Source: Deinococcus sp. AJ005
Lineage (GTDB): Bacteria; Deinococcota; Deinococci; Deinococcales; Deinococcaceae
Direction of reading: 5' to 3'
DNA: 64,000 nt
NCBI RefSeq assembly: GCF_009017495.1
Contig: NZ_CP044990.1
Location: 2,735,001 to 2,799,000 of the forward strand
Made by a program: the position numbers and the translations under genes. Position 1 is the stretch's first letter. Each line of letters begins with the position of its first letter. Positions 8,653 through 19,434 of this stretch are shown piece after piece. The notes under the pieces were generated by a model that ran no database searches, was not told the origin of the DNA, and worked only from the letters and a program-made list of their open reading frames with translations.

Positions 8653-9489
8653 ATGCGCCTGGCCATCATCGCGGACATTCACGGCAACCTGGACGCGCTA
8701 CGGGCGGTGCTGGCCGACGCTCAGGCGCAGGGCGCAGAGCAGTTGGTTGTCAACGGCGACGTGGTCAACCGGGGACCGGACTCGGTGGCAGCGCTGGAAA
8801 CGCTGCTTGCGCGGGATGACGTGAGCTTCACGCTGGGCAACCACGACGACCTGCTGCGAATGTGGGACGCCCGCAGCCCGGACCTGCCCGCCGAATGGTT
8901 CAGCGATCCCTTCTGGGGGGCCACCGCCTGGAGCGCCAAACAACTGAACAGCGCCGGACTGCTGCATGTTCCCGCCGACTGGCCCCTGACGCGGACTGTG
9001 CAGATTCCAGGGCTACCCAGCATGCTGATCGCCCACGGCTCCCCGCAGCATTACCGCGAGGGCCTCAGCGAGAGAACCAGCCCCGAACGCGTGCAGGAGC
9101 TGAGCGCCGGACACGGCGTCCTGATCGGCTCGCACATCCACCGCCCCGCGCAGGCACAGGTAGGCGGCGTGCTGGTGCTGAACACGGGAGCGGTGGGCGC
9201 ACCTGCAAACGGTGATCCGCGCGCCCAGTACCTGCTCCTGACAGCGGGAGCGGACGACTGGCACACTGAATTCCGGGCCGTTCCCTATGACCGTACAGGT
9301 GTGCTGGCACGCTTCGGCAGCAGCGGTCTGCTGGACACCGGCCTCAGCGCGCAGATTTTCCGGGAAGAGATCATCAGCTCACGCAGTCTGTACACGCCGT
9401 ACTGGTCCTGGACCGAGAACGGGGGGCTGCCGCGCAATGCACAGACCTGGGACACCTTTCTGCGCCGCCTTCCCGCCCGGCGGCCATAA
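8653..9489 (+). CDS. Calcineurin-like metallophosphoesterase
   Basis: 278 residues with the complete dinuclear metal signature: ADIHGN (Asp7, His9), GDVVNRGPDS, GNHDD, a histidine in LIAHGSPQHYRE, and GSHIHRP. This is the YfcE/MJ0936-type group that hydrolyses phosphodiesters or phosphomonoesters. The substrate cannot be read from sequence. The C-terminal about 80 residues (RYSR-like FREEIISSRSLYTPYWSW) extend beyond the minimal fold. It is monocistronic: upstream is a divergent exported protein and downstream a terminator that serves the opposing fasciclin gene. Confidence 0.9.
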   Translation: MRLAIIADIHGNLDALRAVLADAQAQGAEQLVVNGDVVNRGPDSVAALETLLARDDVSFTLGNHDDLLRMWDARSPDLPAEWFSDPFWGATAWSAKQLNSAGLLHVPADWPLTRTVQIPGLPSMLIAHGSPQHYREGLSERTSPERVQELSAGHGVLIGSHIHRPAQAQVGGVLVLNTGAVGAPANGDPRAQYLLLTAGADDWHTEFRAVPYDRTGVLARFGSSGLLDTGLSAQIFREEIISSRSLYTPYWSWTENGGLPRNAQTWDTFLRRLPARRP

Positions 9490-9513
9490 AAAACCCGCCC
9501 AATCAAGGGCGGG
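9488..9513 (-). terminator. Rho-independent terminator of the FAS1 gene
   Basis: On the minus strand, CCCGCCC (9513-9507), a 6-nt loop and GGGCGGG (9500-9494) are followed by a run of six T (9493-9488). The site lies about 40 bp past the FAS1 stop codon. Confidence 0.85.
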
Positions 9514-9531
9514 CAGGGGAATCTAGGAAAG

Positions 9532-9550
9532 CTCTACTTGAAGTCTGGCT

Positions 9551-9565
<15 letters not shown>
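9532..9565. repeat. 17-bp imperfect tandem duplication at the FAS1 stop codon
   Basis: Two adjacent 17-bp units (9532-9548 and 9549-9565), sharing ACTTGAAGTC, differ at two positions. The inner copy encodes the final residues and stop of the FAS1 protein and the outer copy is its downstream duplicate. Confidence 0.7.
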
Positions 9566-12490
<2,925 letters not shown>

Positions 12491-13345
12491 GAATTCACCT
12501 CTGACAGATTTTAGGTTGCTAATCGTCCGACACTCAATCTTCACCACAGCAAGATGAAAAGCAACCTGTACAAGATTTGGGACAGATCATGTAAATGAAA
12601 AGGCCAGTAAGCCACGCCCTCTTCTCATCTAAATCACACATGGAAAAAATCTTCGTTTAGGTGTCTGGCCGACTTGCCGTGTAGCAGAAAGGCACGGCAT
12701 TGCTCTCAGGCTCCGAGTAGACGACAGCACAACAATTTTAGGCTGCCACAGGAATGGATGCAGGCCGTGCCGACGACTCGGTGAAGAAGCGGTGAAAAGG
12801 CCATTACCTGACTGGTGGTTGAACGAATCGTGGCTGAATGCCGTATGGCTGAATGGGAGATACGGTGCCAGATCAGCCATTGCATCAGCCACCGTCCCCA
12901 CCTCCAACGGCGTCTGGCCCGCTCCATGCGAGTGGAATCTCTGGCACATCGGCGGCGCTCCAGTGACATATCCACCCTGATCTGACCAATCCGTCCCCAC
13001 CCAGAGGACAAAAGGCTCGAAGCCCGCGCTGGGAGACAAGCCATGAAAGTAATCTGAGCAAAAATCCTGCCACCCGCAGCAGCCCTCTGATGCGGTCCGA
13101 AACTCAGCCGGAGGGAAACGATTATTTAACGTGCGGTCAGTCAAACTTGTCGGTAGAAGGGCAGTCTTCGCAGGTCGGTGCCCGGGCAGAGGCAGGTTTG
13201 AAAGAGATTTGAAATACTTCATCTTTTAGGGTGGCCTTCGTATATTTTCTCTCTTTCCTGTCTGCCGTCAGATTCTCTTTAGCCCTGCATGAAGCTGACT
13301 TTGTCGCGGTAGTTTGCCGCCTGTGTCCTGCCCGGAGTTTGCCAG
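12491..13345. other. 855-bp intergenic region without a convincing gene
   Basis: This lies between the divergent FAS1 gene and the polysaccharide cluster. It is less GC-rich than its surroundings at both ends. A 197-codon minus-strand frame (12629-13222) and a short plus-strand frame (12792-12980) have no recognisable motif, no ribosome-binding site and unconvincing composition. The region must hold the promoters of both flanking units. A degraded gene remnant in the middle is possible. Confidence 0.5.
13218..13246 (+). promoter_or_regulatory. Candidate promoter of the polysaccharide cluster
   Basis: TTCATC (13218-13223), a 17-nt spacer and TATATT (13241-13246) stand about 100 nt upstream of the pelF-like ATG. 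This would leave a long leader. The assignment rests only on hexamer similarity. Confidence 0.3.
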
Positions 13346-14815
13346 ATGTCCACCCACACGCTGATCCAGACCCATACCATCGCGCTGTACACCGAGGGCA
13401 CCTATCCCCAGGCCCACGGCGGCGTCAGCGTGTGGGTGGACCAACTGGTGCGGGGTCTGGGCGATCACCGGTTTGTGGTGCAGGCCATTTCCGGCATTCC
13501 CTTCGCCCGAGCGGCGGTGCAGATGCCCAGCAATGTGAGCTTCACGCAGGTGCCGCTGTGGGGTGCGCCGCCGTCCGCCCTGGTTCGCAACGACGCCGCC
13601 CGCAGGCGAGGGGCCGAGGGCGCTTACCTGACCCTGCTGGACGGGCTGTGTACGCTGGATCTGGACCTGTTCGCGGCAGGATTACAGGCGCTGAGTACGC
13701 TGGGCCAGGGCGGGGGCTTTACCGCCCTGCTGGACACGCCACGGGTGGCCCGGCTCACGCTGGACACCTGGGCGGGCCACGCGGCGCGGCAGGCGGGTTC
13801 CCGCGTTCGTGGCGAACCCCGGCTGCCGCTGCCTACCGTGGCCGACTCGCTGGACGCCCTGATGTGGCTGGAACACGCGCTGCGCCCACTGGGCCACGCG
13901 GCCCCGCAGGCAGAGGTAGGGCATGCCGTCAGCAATGGCTTCGCCGGGCTACTGGCGCTGCACGGGCTGTGGTCCCACGGCACCCCCTTCGTGCTGACCG
14001 AACACGGCGTGTACCTGCGTGAGCGTTACATGGAATTTCGCCGCAGCGCCTACAGCCCCGGCTTTAAAGGCATGCTGCTGCGCTTTTACCGCCTGCTGTG
14101 CAGTCTGGTCTACCGCGAGGCCACGCTGGTGCTGCCGGGTTCCCACTACAACCGCCGCTGGGAGGAGCGTCTGGGCGCGCACCCCGACAAGATCCACTGC
14201 GTTTATAACGGCATCGACCCGGACATCTTCCCGCACGCCGAGGAGGAACCGGCAGAGAGCGTGGTGAGCTGGGTCGGGCGCATCGATCCCCTGAAAGACA
14301 TCGAAACGCTGATCCGCGCCTTCGATCTGGTGCGGCGACGCAACGCGGGCGCGCAGCTTCGGCTGTTCGGCGGCACCCCGGCGGGCAACGAGGGCTACCT
14401 GTTCCAGTGCCAGAGCCTGACCCAGCAACTGAATCTGACCGAGAACGTGACCTTCGAGGGCCGCATCGACGACATCACCGACGCCTACCGCGCCGGGCAG
14501 GTGGTGGCCCTGACCAGCGTCAGCGAGGGCTTTCCGTACACCGTGATCGAGGCGATGGCGATGGGCCGCCCACCCGTGGCCACCCGTGTGGGCGGCGTGC
14601 CCGAGGCGGTGGGCGACGCTGGACTGATCGTGCGCCCGCGCGACGTGATGGGCGTGGCCAGTGCGTTGACCCGCCTGCTGGACGACGCGCCGCTGCGTGC
14701 CCGCCTGGGCCGCGCCGCCCGCGAGCGCGTGATGGAACTGTTTACCTTGGACGGCTGTCTGGACGCTTACCGCCGGGCCTACCCGCTGGTAATCGCCGGG
14801 GGGAAAGGGCTGTGA
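13346..14815 (+). CDS. pelF: PelF-type GT4 glycosyltransferase
   Basis: 489-residue GT-B enzyme. The N-terminus TIALYTEGTYPQAHGGVSVW is the hallmark of PelF proteins, which polymerise the N-acetylgalactosamine-rich Pel polysaccharide from UDP-sugars in the cytosol. The C-terminal nucleotide-sugar domain has VSWVGRIDPLKDIETLI and the EX7E-like SEGFPYTVIEAMAMGRPP followed by GGVPEAVGDAG. It is the first gene of a ten-gene co-directional run, and its stop overlaps the next start (GTGA). No pelD or pelE homologue is visible, so the export apparatus differs from canonical Pel. Other GT4 specificities are possible. Confidence 0.85.
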   Translation: MSTHTLIQTHTIALYTEGTYPQAHGGVSVWVDQLVRGLGDHRFVVQAISGIPFARAAVQMPSNVSFTQVPLWGAPPSALVRNDAARRRGAEGAYLTLLDGLCTLDLDLFAAGLQALSTLGQGGGFTALLDTPRVARLTLDTWAGHAARQAGSRVRGEPRLPLPTVADSLDALMWLEHALRPLGHAAPQAEVGHAVSNGFAGLLALHGLWSHGTPFVLTEHGVYLRERYMEFRRSAYSPGFKGMLLRFYRLLCSLVYREATLVLPGSHYNRRWEERLGAHPDKIHCVYNGIDPDIFPHAEEEPAESVVSWVGRIDPLKDIETLIRAFDLVRRRNAGAQLRLFGGTPAGNEGYLFQCQSLTQQLNLTENVTFEGRIDDITDAYRAGQVVALTSVSEGFPYTVIEAMAMGRPPVATRVGGVPEAVGDAGLIVRPRDVMGVASALTRLLDDAPLRARLGRAARERVMELFTLDGCLDAYRRAYPLVIAGGKGL

Positions 14816-16386
14816 ACCGTGAAAGCAGCCGCGATACGGTGCGCTCCCGACTGCTCAGGGTGACGGGCGACAACAGGTTCAATCCGGTGGACCCGCCTTC
14901 AGTGCAGGCCCCGACACCACAAGCTTCTGATCCGGTTCCAAAACAGTCCGTTCAGTCCAGCCCCTTTGAGGACATAGGACTCCCTGACCCTCACCTCCAG
15001 GATATCCAGACCTGGGATGCACATTCCCTGGACACCCACTCTCTGGATACACAGTTCCAGCGGACGGCCCGCAGCCACACCGGCACGCGGACCAGCACTG
15101 CCCGCACCCGCCTGCAACTGCCCGGCGAACTGCCCGAGCGGCTGCGCGAGGTGGATCTGAAACTGGCCGCCGAGCGCGCCAGCGCCGTGGACGCCGAGGA
15201 ACTGGCCGCCTATCTGGAGGCCGACGGGCTGGGCGACGAGATCCTCAAAGACCGTTACGGCGCGGACGGGCTGTTCGACGCTGCCGAGATGCTGTACCGG
15301 CAAAAAGGAACGGGAAGGGCGCTGGACCATGTGCCCGCGCCCGCCACCCCGGCCTTTCCCTGGCACATGCTGCCGCGCGGGCCGCTGTACCTGCTGCCGG
15401 GTCTGGCGGGCCTGCTGATCGCGGGCGCGCTGGGCAAGGCCGCCGAGAGCGCCTTCATTCTGGCGGCGGCCTTCGGCTGGGGCTGGACCATGACCGTGGC
15501 CGGGGTGCGCTACGCCGAACCCTTCGCGGTGCCGGGCCGCGCCCTGCGAACCACGCTCCTGGTCAGCGCCGGGGCCGGACTGCTGGGCGGGGCAGCCATC
15601 GCGGCGGCGCTGGGCGGCGACGTGCTGATCGGCGCGCTGGTAGGGGGCGCAGTGGCCCTGTCCAGCGGCGCGGCGGGCGTGCTGCTGTCGCTGGGGCAAC
15701 TGGGGCAGTTTGCCGGGGCTTTTGCCAGCCCGCTGCTGGCCGCCGGAATCGTGATGTCGCTGCCCTCGCGCGGGGCGGCGCTGTTCGCGCTGGGGCTGCT
15801 GGCCGCCGTGCCCACCTTTACCGCCCTGAATGTAACCCGCCCACGCGGCAGCCTGAGCGCCAGCCTTTCCACCCTGCGCCCACACCTGCCCCATGCCGTG
15901 TACGGCTGGGCGATGGCCGCCGCCTTCGTGGCCCTGAGCTTGCGGATCGGCACCTGGCCGCTGCTGCCGGTGATCCTGGGGGCTGGGCTGCTGGAGGCGG
16001 GCGTGTGGCACGCCCAGGAGCGCCTCCAGGTCGCGGCGCGCACCCTGCGGACCCTGCCCGCGCTGCGCCGCGTGGGGTTGCCGACAGTCCTCCTGAGCGC
16101 CGCTGGCTATGGCCTGGCGCTGGGCGCGGGCGTGCTGCTGCTGTCCTGGCTGCGCCCACTCAACCTGAACCTCTCTTTGTTGACGGTGGCGCTGTACAGC
16201 GCAGCCCTGCTGCTCAGTTCCTGGCTGGCCAACCAGCGCCGTCTGGGCTTTCTGACGGTGGTCTGGGCACTTGGCGCAGCCGCGCTGGTACTGGGCCTGC
16301 CCCCACCCGCATTCGCGCTGTTCACGCTGCTCGCCCTGCTGTTTCCTACCCTGCACACCCTCTCTGACCCCAGGAGTTACCGCTGA
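14812..16386 (+). CDS. Multipass membrane protein of the polysaccharide cluster
   Basis: 524 residues from a GTG that overlaps the pelF stop by 4 nt and follows GGGGGAAAGG. The first about 180 residues are soluble: a Gln/Ser/Asp/Thr-rich low-complexity stretch (about 20-95), then a helical module (LPERLREVDLKLAAERA to RYGADGLFDAAEMLYR). About 12 hydrophobic segments follow to the C-terminus. Position, coupling to PelF and topology suggest the partner that moves the polymer or its precursor through the membrane, as PelG does in Pel systems. Sequence similarity to PelG was not evident by eye, so the role is inferred from context. Confidence 0.75.
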   Translation: MNRESSRDTVRSRLLRVTGDNRFNPVDPPSVQAPTPQASDPVPKQSVQSSPFEDIGLPDPHLQDIQTWDAHSLDTHSLDTQFQRTARSHTGTRTSTARTRLQLPGELPERLREVDLKLAAERASAVDAEELAAYLEADGLGDEILKDRYGADGLFDAAEMLYRQKGTGRALDHVPAPATPAFPWHMLPRGPLYLLPGLAGLLIAGALGKAAESAFILAAAFGWGWTMTVAGVRYAEPFAVPGRALRTTLLVSAGAGLLGGAAIAAALGGDVLIGALVGGAVALSSGAAGVLLSLGQLGQFAGAFASPLLAAGIVMSLPSRGAALFALGLLAAVPTFTALNVTRPRGSLSASLSTLRPHLPHAVYGWAMAAAFVALSLRIGTWPLLPVILGAGLLEAGVWHAQERLQVAARTLRTLPALRRVGLPTVLLSAAGYGLALGAGVLLLSWLRPLNLNLSLLTVALYSAALLLSSWLANQRRLGFLTVVWALGAAALVLGLPPPAFALFTLLALLFPTLHTLSDPRSYR

Positions 16387-17423
16387 TGACCCAGACCACC
16401 CTGCCCAACCCCCACACCTCTACCTCTTCCCAGCGCCCGCTGGTGGCCGTGACCGGCGCGGACGGCTTTATTGGCTCGCACCTGACCGAGGAACTGGTCC
16501 GCGCGGGCTACCGCGTCAAGGCCATGGCCATCTACAACTCGCAGGGGTCCTACGGCTGGCTGGACACCGTGCCCGCCGAGACCATGCAGCATGTGGAGGT
16601 CCAACTGGGCGACGTGCGCGACGCGGGCAGCGTGCGGGCGCTGATGCGGGATGCCCAGACCGTCTACCACCTGGCCGCCCTGATCGCCATTCCGTACTCC
16701 TACGTCGCGCCGCGCTCCTACGTGGAGACCAACATCACCGGCACCCTGAACGTGCTGGAAGCCGCCCGTGACCTGGGCACCGGGCGCGTCGTGCATACCT
16801 CTACATCCGAGGTCTACGGCACCGCCCGCACCGCGCCCATCCACGAGTCTCACCCCTTGCAGGGCCAGTCGCCGTACTCGGCCACCAAGATCGGCGCGGA
16901 CAAGCTGGCCGAGAGCTATTACCTGAGCTTCGAGCTGCCAGTGGTCACCATGCGGCCCTTCAACACCTACGGCCCGCGCCAGAGCGCCCGCGCGGTGATT
17001 CCCACCATCATCTCCCAGGTGGCGGCGGGGCGGCGCGAGATCAAGCTGGGCGACCTGCGCCCCACCCGCGACTTTAATTACGTGCTGGACACCGCCCGCG
17101 CCTTTCGCGCGGTGGGCGAGGCCGGGCCGGAGGTACTGGGCCGCGTGCTGAACGCCGGTTCGGGCCGCGAGATCACCGTGGGCGACACCGTCAAGCTGAT
17201 CGGACAGGTGATGGGCGCGGAGCTAGACGTGACCCAGGAAGACGTGCGGCTGCGTCCCGAAGGCAGCGAGGTGATGCGCCTGCTGGCGGACCACTCCGAG
17301 CTGAGCAAACTGACTGGCTGGCAGCCGGAGGTGCCGCTGGAAGAGGGTCTGAAGCGCACTGCCGAGTGGTTCACCGACCCCGCCAATCTGGCCCGCTACC
17401 GGGTCGATCAATACACCGTCTGA
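16386..17423 (+). CDS. SDR-family NAD-dependent nucleotide-sugar epimerase/4,6-dehydratase (LegB-like)
   Basis: 345 residues. Rossmann motif TGADGFIGSHLTE near the N-terminus, then LAALIAIPYSY, a Ser/Thr-rich TSTSEVYGTA segment, the catalytic YSATK, and RPFNTYGPRQSARAVIPT. The IYNSQGSYGWLD stretch is characteristic of LegB/GDP- or UDP-sugar 4,6-dehydratases rather than GalE. It should supply a modified nucleotide sugar to PelF. UDP-GlcNAc 4-epimerase activity (giving UDP-GalNAc) is the alternative suggested by the cluster. The start overlaps the upstream stop by one base (TGATG), indicating translational coupling. Confidence 0.85.
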   Translation: MTQTTLPNPHTSTSSQRPLVAVTGADGFIGSHLTEELVRAGYRVKAMAIYNSQGSYGWLDTVPAETMQHVEVQLGDVRDAGSVRALMRDAQTVYHLAALIAIPYSYVAPRSYVETNITGTLNVLEAARDLGTGRVVHTSTSEVYGTARTAPIHESHPLQGQSPYSATKIGADKLAESYYLSFELPVVTMRPFNTYGPRQSARAVIPTIISQVAAGRREIKLGDLRPTRDFNYVLDTARAFRAVGEAGPEVLGRVLNAGSGREITVGDTVKLIGQVMGAELDVTQEDVRLRPEGSEVMRLLADHSELSKLTGWQPEVPLEEGLKRTAEWFTDPANLARYRVDQYTV

Positions 17424-17453
17424 GAGCAGCACAACACCTGAGAACAGGCTGAG

Positions 17454-17465
17454 CGTTAATTAACG
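17454..17465. promoter_or_regulatory. 12-bp perfect palindrome upstream of the nucleotidyltransferase
   Basis: CGTTAATTAACG is self-complementary and lies 30 bp after the SDR stop, in the only sizeable gap (160 bp) within the first half of the cluster. It may be an operator or part of an internal promoter. This is speculative. Confidence 0.3.
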
Positions 17466-17583
17466 GTCTGAAACTTCTCTGAAACGCGTCCAATGCTTCA
17501 CTGACCGCAGATGAGGAAGAGTCCTCACCATGACCTCACCCCAGATTCATTCCTGCTCTCTGAAGACAGGAAAGGAGGAACCC

Positions 17584-18321
17584 ATGCACGCAGTTATCCT
17601 GGCCGGAGGAAAAGGCACCCGCCTGCGCCCCTACACCACCTGTGTCCCCAAGCCGCTCGTGCCCATCGGCGATACCTACTCGATCCTGGAAATCGTGCTG
17701 CACCAGTTGCGCGCGCACGGTTTCACGTCGGTCACGCTGGCGGTGGGGCACATGGGCCACCTGATCCGCGCCTTCGTGGGAGACGGCAGCCGCTACGGAT
17801 TAAAGGTGGAGTACACCGACGAGGAAACCCCGCTGGGCACCATTGGCCCAGTGCTGAACGTGCTGGACAGCTTACCCGAGCAGTTCCTGGTCATGAACGG
17901 CGACGTGCTAACCAATCTGAACTACGGCACCTTCCTGCAGCGCCACATTCAATCAGAGCGCTCCGTGACCGTGGCCACCTACAACCGCGAGATCAAGAGC
18001 GAGTTCGGCGTGCTGGACATCAATGAGGCCAGCAACCAGATCGTCGCCTTCCGCGAGAAGCCCACGGTACATTTTCAGGTCAGCATGGGCGTCTACGCTA
18101 TTTCCCGTGGGGCTTTGCGCGGCTACACGCCGGGACAGGTGCTGGGCTTCGACACCCTGATGCTGGACCTGCTGGCCGCCCAGGATTTCCCCGGCAGCGA
18201 CCTGTTCGGCGGCTACTGGCTGGACATTGGCCGCCCCGAGGACTACGACATGGCCAACCGCGAGTGGCAGGAGATGTCCGCCATCCTGCTGCCGCACCTG
18301 ACCCTGAGCGCTGCCGACTAG
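17584..18321 (+). CDS. Sugar-1-phosphate nucleotidyltransferase
   Basis: 245 residues. The signature AVILAGGKGTRLRPYT (residues 3-18) and PKPLVPIGD form the nucleotide-binding loop. FLVMNGDVLTNLNY supplies the metal-binding Asp, and FREKPT with GYWLDIGRPEDY complete the catalytic core. It makes an NDP-sugar from a sugar 1-phosphate and NTP in the cytosol. The short length, without a left-handed beta-helix, fits RmlA/mannose-1-phosphate guanylyltransferase-like enzymes rather than GlmU. The start was chosen because AAAGGAGG sits 5 nt upstream. The frame continues 18 codons further upstream without a ribosome-binding site. Confidence 0.92.
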   Translation: MHAVILAGGKGTRLRPYTTCVPKPLVPIGDTYSILEIVLHQLRAHGFTSVTLAVGHMGHLIRAFVGDGSRYGLKVEYTDEETPLGTIGPVLNVLDSLPEQFLVMNGDVLTNLNYGTFLQRHIQSERSVTVATYNREIKSEFGVLDINEASNQIVAFREKPTVHFQVSMGVYAISRGALRGYTPGQVLGFDTLMLDLLAAQDFPGSDLFGGYWLDIGRPEDYDMANREWQEMSAILLPHLTLSAAD

Positions 18322-18322
18322 A

Positions 18323-19282
18323 ATGCCCGACGCTGATCTGCCCGGCTTCCCCAGGCCCTGGCCCTCAACTGGTCCGGTGCTGGTGCTGGGCGCACGCGGC
18401 TTTCTGGGCGCGCAGATCGTGGCCGGGGCGCGGGCGGCGGGCCACGAGGTCCGCACCGCGCCGCCGGGCGATCTGACGGCGGCCTCGCGCGCCGACTGGG
18501 ACGCCCTGCTGGACGGCGTTTCGGGCGTGATCAACGCCGCCGGACGCACCTTCGGCAGCCCCACCGAGCTGACCCGGGCCAACGCCCTGCTGCCCGCGCG
18601 GGTGCTGGAAGAACTGACCCGCACGGGCGCTGGGAGCGTAAAGCTGGTCCATCTGGCCTCTGCCGCCGAGTACGGCGCGGTGCCGGAGGGCCACGCCTCG
18701 TGCGAGGACGATCCGGCCTGTCCCCTGTCGCCCTACGGCGCGTCCAAGCTGGCCGGAACCGTGCTGATCCTGGAGGCCGTCCGCAGCGGACGCGTGCAGG
18801 CGGCAGTGCTGCGCCTGACCAATCCGCTGGGCGCGGGTATCAGCGCGGGCACCCTGCCGGGCCGGGCTGCCCACGAGCTTTCGGTGGCGGCGCTGGAAGG
18901 CCGGGATACAGTGCTGCCTCAAAACACGGTGCGCTTCGGCCCGCTGGGGGCGCGGCGTGATTTCGTGGACGCCCGTGACGTGGCCCGCGCCGTGTGCCAC
19001 GCCCTGACCTCGGACCTGAGCGGCGTGGTCAATGTGGGCAGCGGTCAGGCGCGTCCGGTGCGCGATCTGGTGGACGGACTGGTGGCCCTGACCGGCTTCC
19101 GGGGCCAGATTCTGGAAGACGCCCCCGGCAGCCCCCGCAGCGGCGACGTGCCGTATCAGCGGGCTGACATCTCGCGCCTGCTGGACAGCGGTTTCACACT
19201 GCGCCACAGCTTTGGCGACTCGCTGGAGGCGCTCCTGCGGGGGCTGGAGCCTGCCGAGGGGAGAACTGCCGTCATGGGCTGA
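18323..19282 (+). CDS. NAD-dependent epimerase/dehydratase (SDR family)
   Basis: 319 residues. The N-terminal Rossmann motif VLGARGFLGAQIV follows a short lead. GVINAAGR, VHLASAAEYGA and the catalytic YGASK are present, with RLTNPLGAG and a late DFVDARDVARAV substrate-domain motif. It starts one base after the nucleotidyltransferase stop. It probably acts on the product of that enzyme as a second sugar-nucleotide-modifying step for the polysaccharide. The exact reaction (epimerase or reductase) is not readable from sequence. Confidence 0.85.
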   Translation: MPDADLPGFPRPWPSTGPVLVLGARGFLGAQIVAGARAAGHEVRTAPPGDLTAASRADWDALLDGVSGVINAAGRTFGSPTELTRANALLPARVLEELTRTGAGSVKLVHLASAAEYGAVPEGHASCEDDPACPLSPYGASKLAGTVLILEAVRSGRVQAAVLRLTNPLGAGISAGTLPGRAAHELSVAALEGRDTVLPQNTVRFGPLGARRDFVDARDVARAVCHALTSDLSGVVNVGSGQARPVRDLVDGLVALTGFRGQILEDAPGSPRSGDVPYQRADISRLLDSGFTLRHSFGDSLEALLRGLEPAEGRTAVMG

Positions 19283-19434
19283 GACCCCGGCCCCCACCGA
19301 TGTTTTCCGGCTGCACTCCCTTCAAGCCCCCACCTTCATGCCCCACACCCCACCTGCTGACGAGATTCACACCTCTTTGCCCTGCGTCGTCATCGTGAAA
19401 GACCAGATCGCCCCCGGAACCGAGGAATCTGCCT

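Noticed and set aside
12629..13222. 197-codon minus-strand frame in the large intergenic gap
   Set aside because: No recognisable domain, no ribosome-binding site or promoter, and unusual composition. Kept only as possible gene debris.
14899..16356. 485-codon minus-strand frame opposite the cluster membrane protein
   Set aside because: Gln/Gly/Ala/Arg-rich with no motif, antisense to hydrophobic codons of the real gene, and no start signal.
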